The notes beneath the pieces are model-generated. The model was not told where the DNA came from and ran no database searches. It saw only the letters and a list, made by a program, of their open reading frames with translations. A program made the position numbers and the translations under genes. Shown here in pieces: positions 4,861-7,170 of a stretch of DNA of 7,170 nt; the stretch's first letter is position 1; every line of letters begins with the position of its first letter. Source of the stretch: Nanobdellota archaeon (GTDB taxonomy: Archaea > Nanobdellota > Nanobdellia > SCGC-AAA011-G17 > VGLX01); contig JAUYDG010000081.1 of NCBI GenBank assembly GCA_030691925.1, positions 1 through 7,170 of the forward strand. Direction: 5' to 3'.

Positions 4861-5474
4861 TTTCTTTTACCCCCAAACAGTTTTTTTTCAACAAGATCAC
4901 AGATAATATGCAGCAAGGTTAGGTGAGCTTCCTGTATCACGCTAGTCCTCTGGGACGGGACTTTTATTATGTAATCAGCTATCATCTTCTCAATCTTCAG
5001 CCTCAACGGCTCATAGCCAAATTTTGTGTAAAGACCTTTCTCCCCTGTCAGGGCTACAGTAGCAGCGCCTATATCCTTGGCCTTTTTCAAGCCTTTAATG
5101 ATGTTGACAGAGCTGCCAGAAGTGGTCAGTCCTATCACAACGTCCTTCTTCTTAACTATGCTTTCTACCTGCTTCTCAAAAATGTTCTCATAGCCGAAAT
5201 CGTTAGAAGCAGCCGTAAGTATTGAAGTGTCTGCTGTCAAAGCAATAGCCTCCAGACCCGGCCTTTCCATCTCGTACCTTACTACAAACTCTGCAGCTAT
5301 GTGCTGGCACTGTGATGCTGAGCCGCCATTGCCCATCAATACAACTTTGCCTTTTTTTTTGTAAGACTTGACTATCGCATCCGCAACATCTTCTATATCA
5401 CCATTATAGCTGTCCACTAGGCGCAGTTTCACATTTGCGCTCTCCACCAACCTTTTCTTTATGTACGCTTCCAT
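4845..5474 (-). CDS. gmhA: sedoheptulose 7-phosphate isomerase (phosphoheptose isomerase)
   Basis: GmhA converts sedoheptulose 7-phosphate to D-glycero-D-manno-heptose 7-phosphate, the first committed step of heptose precursor synthesis. The SIS fold shows the phosphate loop GNGGSAS (48-54), the family block ALTADTSILTAASNDFG, and TTSGSS (117-122). A candidate metal site of His58, Glu62, Gln181 and His189 has the same spacing as the zinc site known in bacterial GmhA. I start it at the ATG at 5472-5474 (209 aa) because GGGGG lies eight bases upstream; an ATG 15 bases earlier has no SD and would lengthen the overlap with the previous gene. About a dozen extra residues follow the TGEKG loop (near 149-160), which bacterial enzymes lack. 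It overlaps the truncated Dph2 gene by 16 bp and the 138-aa gene by 16 bp. The call is strong. Confidence 0.92.
   Translation of the reverse strand: MEAYIKKRLVESANVKLRLVDSYNGDIEDVADAIVKSYKKKGKVVLMGNGGSASQCQHIAAEFVVRYEMERPGLEAIALTADTSILTAASNDFGYENIFEKQVESIVKKKDVVIGLTTSGSSVNIIKGLKKAKDIGAATVALTGEKGLYTKFGYEPLRLKIEKMIADYIIKVPSQRTSVIQEAHLTLLHIICDLVEKKLFGGKRKWKTI
4870..4874 (-). promoter_or_regulatory. GGGGG SD-like site of the 138-aa gene
   Basis: GGGGG lies nine bases before the ATG at 4860, inside the end of gmhA. It can pair with the CCUCC of archaeal 16S rRNA with one G-U pair. The same unusual form precedes gmhA. Confidence 0.5.
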
Positions 5475-5707
5475 TCTGCATGCCCCCATTGTATCAAAAG
5501 GTCAATCCCTTTCAAGTCCGGGACATCGCAAGCCCCGTAGCATGTGCCGGCCCAGATAAGTATTTTAGCATCGGTTTCTTTTTTAAGGCGGTCCGCTATT
5601 TCAGTCGCTTTTTGCTTCAAGCCTTCAGGCAGCTGGATGCATACTACCTTAGCCTTCTGTTTTTTTATTTCGCTGACAGCCCTTTCCAGCTCAAGGTTGT
5701 ATTCCAT
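5459..5707 (-). CDS. truncated Dph2 (diphthamide synthase) N-terminal domain, probably non-functional as Dph2
   Basis: Archaeal Dph2 starts diphthamide formation on elongation factor 2, using three cysteines, one from each domain, to hold a 4Fe-4S cluster. This 82-residue frame matches only the beginning of that family: IQLPEGLKQKATEIAD (24-39), then TCYGACD with the first cluster cysteine at Cys56, then GIDLLIQWGHAEW where full proteins have a D-L-L-V-H-x-G-H segment. It then ends after KRT. Full-length Dph2 is about 340 residues; the second and third cysteines are absent, and I find no continuation in any frame of the window. The ATG is 4 bp after trkA, without a clear SD, and the end overlaps gmhA by 16 bp. 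It may be a relic cut by a rearrangement that brought in gmhA, a sequencing error, or a kept short protein that couples translation to gmhA. Confidence 0.65.
   Translation of the reverse strand: MEYNLELERAVSEIKKQKAKVVCIQLPEGLKQKATEIADRLKKETDAKILIWAGTCYGACDVPDLKGIDLLIQWGHAEWKRT
5483..5487 (-). promoter_or_regulatory. GGGGG SD-like site that decides the gmhA start
   Basis: GGGGG lies eight bases before the ATG at 5474 and inside the last codons of the truncated Dph2 gene. It favours that ATG over the one at 5489, which overlaps the site itself. Confidence 0.5.
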
Positions 5708-5711
5708 CTTC

Positions 5712-6398
5712 TTACTCTTTCTCTTTATCCTTTTCTTTTTCCTTCTCTTTGCTTATCTCCTTAAGTGCTTTCTCCATGTCTTTAGACCTGCCGCGCTCGT
5801 AAAGTATTATAAGTATGGAGTCAGGCGTAACTTCTGTATCTGCTGAGAACAAGAACTTACCCTCCTTGTGCACAGCGAAAATTACAAAAAATTCGCCTCT
5901 GAGGGTCAGCAGCTTCTTTCCGATAAGGTTCTTAAAGCCATCAGTGACATGCCTTTCTGCGATGCTGAAATCCCCCTGCTCTATGCCTACAAGGTCAGCA
6001 ACTAAAGGCTTTACGATAAAAAGCGCAACGTTGGCAGCGGCATACTCATCAGCGTTGATAGGGTGAAGCTTCATCATGTGAAGCATCTTATCCACTTCCG
6101 GAGTTACGGTCTTAACAAACACCTGCTTAGCGCCTTTGCTCTGCGCATATAAAGCGGTGAGGATGTTAATCTCCTCCATATCCGTGGCTGCGACGAAAAC
6201 ACCACAATCCTCCAGATTAAGCTTGTCCAGCATCTCAGAATCGTTAGGCTTTCCGCTAATGACAGTTATCTCCTTGTCCATGCTGGCTTCCAATGCCTTC
6301 TCTTTGTCCTCTATTATCAAAGTTATGTTCCCTTTCTTTCTCAGCTTGTGCGCAAGCTCAAACGCAAAAAAAGAACTTCCCAGTATAACGACATTCAT
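5712..6398 (-). CDS. trkA: TrkA-type potassium channel regulatory subunit (RCK_N + RCK_C)
   Basis: TrkA/KtrA proteins form a cytoplasmic ring that gates a TrkH/KtrB channel in response to bound nucleotide. Residues 1-125 are the Rossmann-type RCK_N domain (VVILGSSFFAFELA; FVAATDMEEINILTALYA; then QVFVKT). Residues about 135-202 are the RCK_C domain, with the DSILIIL strand near the end. The glycine-rich loop is unusual: GSSFFA replaces the typical GxGxxG, and Glu30 ends the second strand. The C-terminus is a low-complexity KEKEKEKDKEKE tail (about 217-228). It begins one base after the end of trkH, with an AGGAGGT site ten bases before the ATG, so both subunits are made from one message. The family is clear; nucleotide binding may be altered. 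Confidence 0.9.
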   Translation of the reverse strand: MNVVILGSSFFAFELAHKLRKKGNITLIIEDKEKALEASMDKEITVISGKPNDSEMLDKLNLEDCGVFVAATDMEEINILTALYAQSKGAKQVFVKTVTPEVDKMLHMMKLHPINADEYAAANVALFIVKPLVADLVGIEQGDFSIAERHVTDGFKNLIGKKLLTLRGEFFVIFAVHKEGKFLFSADTEVTPDSILIILYERGRSKDMEKALKEISKEKEKEKDKEKE

Positions 6399-6399
6399 C

Positions 6400-7170
6400 T
6401 TACTCTCTACCTCCTAATACTTTCAAATCTTCTCTACCTGCCAATGCTTTCAAAAGCACGAAAAACGGGAATATCTCAACCCTGCCGATTAGCATGTGGA
6501 TTACTAATAACATCTTGAGTATATAAGGCATTCCAAACCAAATATCACCGGAAATTGTGGAAAGACCGACGTTGCCCTGAGCAGAAGCAACTGTGAATAT
6601 AGAATCCACTAGGCCATAATTGAAAAACATGAAAACTATACCCCCAAGAAGTATCAAGAATATGTAAACCAGCACGAAAGAAGCAACCTTTGAAGCTGTC
6701 TCCTCATCTATAAGATTATTTCCCATCTTGATAGGCATCACAGCATTAGGATGCATAAAAGGCTTCTTAATCTCCCTCCGTATAACACTAATCACGATAA
6801 TACTTCTCCAAAGCTTAACAGCGCCACCAGTGGAGCCATAAGCCGGGCCAGAGATCATAAGGAGCGTAAGGATGATTATAGACGCAGGAGGAAAATCGCT
6901 AACAGCAAAAGGAGTCCCTGCACCTGTACCTGTCATCGCAGACAGCACATAAAATACGCCATGATAATAAACAGCTTTATGACTCAAATAAAGGTCTAAG
7001 CCTATTATTGCAGAACAAACAACAAAGATAGCAAACATGTACCTAAGCTCAGGATTCCTGAAAAACTTCCTTACCCTGCCGCTGATAAGGGAGTAATGAC
7101 TCAAGAAGCTAGTGCCACCGATATACATCCAGATTATAGCCACAAACATAGGCCACTTGCCAAACCATCC
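6400..7170 (-). CDS. trkH: TrkH/KtrB-type potassium uptake channel, C-terminal half (5' end outside window)
   Basis: TrkH is the membrane pore of a potassium uptake system; each of four repeats gives one pore loop. The frame is open to the right edge, so the ATG at 7149 is internal and about 256 residues are visible. The visible part begins at the end of repeat 2 (MYIGGTSFLSHYSLISGR, then NPELR). It continues through pore loop 3 (SAMTGTGAGTPF), the family signature ISGPAYGSTGGAVKLWR at the end of repeat 3, pore loop 4 (ASAQGNVGLST), and the final GRVEIFPFF. About six or seven hydrophobic segments are present. It leads the long minus-strand run and is followed one base later by trkA. The signature usually reads GGIK, so GGAVK is a mild variant. 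The family call is secure. Confidence 0.9.
   Translation of the reverse strand, partial: GWFGKWPMFVAIIWMYIGGTSFLSHYSLISGRVRKFFRNPELRYMFAIFVVCSAIIGLDLYLSHKAVYYHGVFYVLSAMTGTGAGTPFAVSDFPPASIIILTLLMISGPAYGSTGGAVKLWRSIIVISVIRREIKKPFMHPNAVMPIKMGNNLIDEETASKVASFVLVYIFLILLGGIVFMFFNYGLVDSIFTVASAQGNVGLSTISGDIWFGMPYILKMLLVIHMLIGRVEIFPFFVLLKALAGREDLKVLGGRE
6409..6415 (-). promoter_or_regulatory. Shine-Dalgarno site of trkA
   Basis: AGGAGGT lies ten bases before the trkA ATG, inside the last codons of trkH. It is the strongest SD match in the window and confirms that trkA is translated from the trkH message. Confidence 0.75.

Noticed and set aside
5475..5489. Earlier ATG for GmhA adding MGACR
   Set aside because: It has no SD upstream and overlaps the GGGGG site that serves the ATG at 5474; the extra residues do not match the family.
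5435..5846. Two long plus-strand frames opposite dph2' and trkA
   Set aside because: Products are Phe/Leu/Ser-rich mirrors of the Lys/Glu-rich tail of TrkA and of the Dph2 domain, as expected for antisense shadows; no start signals.
1..7170. CRISPR arrays, tRNA or rRNA genes, insertion sequences, prophage genes
   Set aside because: I saw no spaced direct repeats, cloverleaf-like sequence, transposase or phage motifs; coding sequence fills nearly all of the window.

Overview
The window looks like a piece of an archaeal chromosome. The signs are an archaeal/eukaryotic-type tryptophanyl-tRNA synthetase, a Dph2 (diphthamide) domain, an archaeal CTP-dependent riboflavin kinase-like protein (DUF120), and expression signals of archaeal form. 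TATA boxes lie about 25-29 nt before genes that have no Shine-Dalgarno (SD) sequence, while purine-rich SD sites precede genes inside an operon. Base composition is AT-rich, genes are densely packed, and several small proteins are unrecognised. This would fit a DPANN-type archaeon, but that placement is inference.

Layout. The 3' part of trpS runs rightward at the left edge (1-852). Everything else is on the minus strand. Reading the minus strand from the right edge, a compact run without visible internal promoters holds trkH (cut by the window edge), trkA, a truncated Dph2 domain, gmhA, an unknown helical protein (138 aa) and a transaldolase. Gaps are 1-20 bp, with two 16-bp overlaps. Next come genes with their own TATA-like promoters: a GmhB-type HAD phosphatase, a 92-aa unknown, a RibK-like protein, and a coupled pair of unknown proteins (230 and 195 aa) whose N-termini are related. 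The smaller one carries a perfect 29-residue tandem repeat. It ends against trpS with a 4-bp convergent overlap.

How the genes may work together. Transaldolase can make sedoheptulose 7-phosphate. GmhA converts this to heptose 7-phosphate, and GmhB removes the 7-phosphate after a kinase step. Together they look like most of a D-glycero-D-manno-heptose precursor route, perhaps for a surface glycan; the kinase and nucleotidyltransferase are not in the window. The leading trkH-trkA genes encode a potassium uptake channel and its regulatory subunit. The most notable loci are this archaeal heptose set, the truncated Dph2 embedded in it, the transaldolase with a large insertion, and the novel repeat-protein pair. 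No RNA genes, CRISPR arrays or insertion sequences were seen, and no gene-free stretch exceeds about 75 bp.
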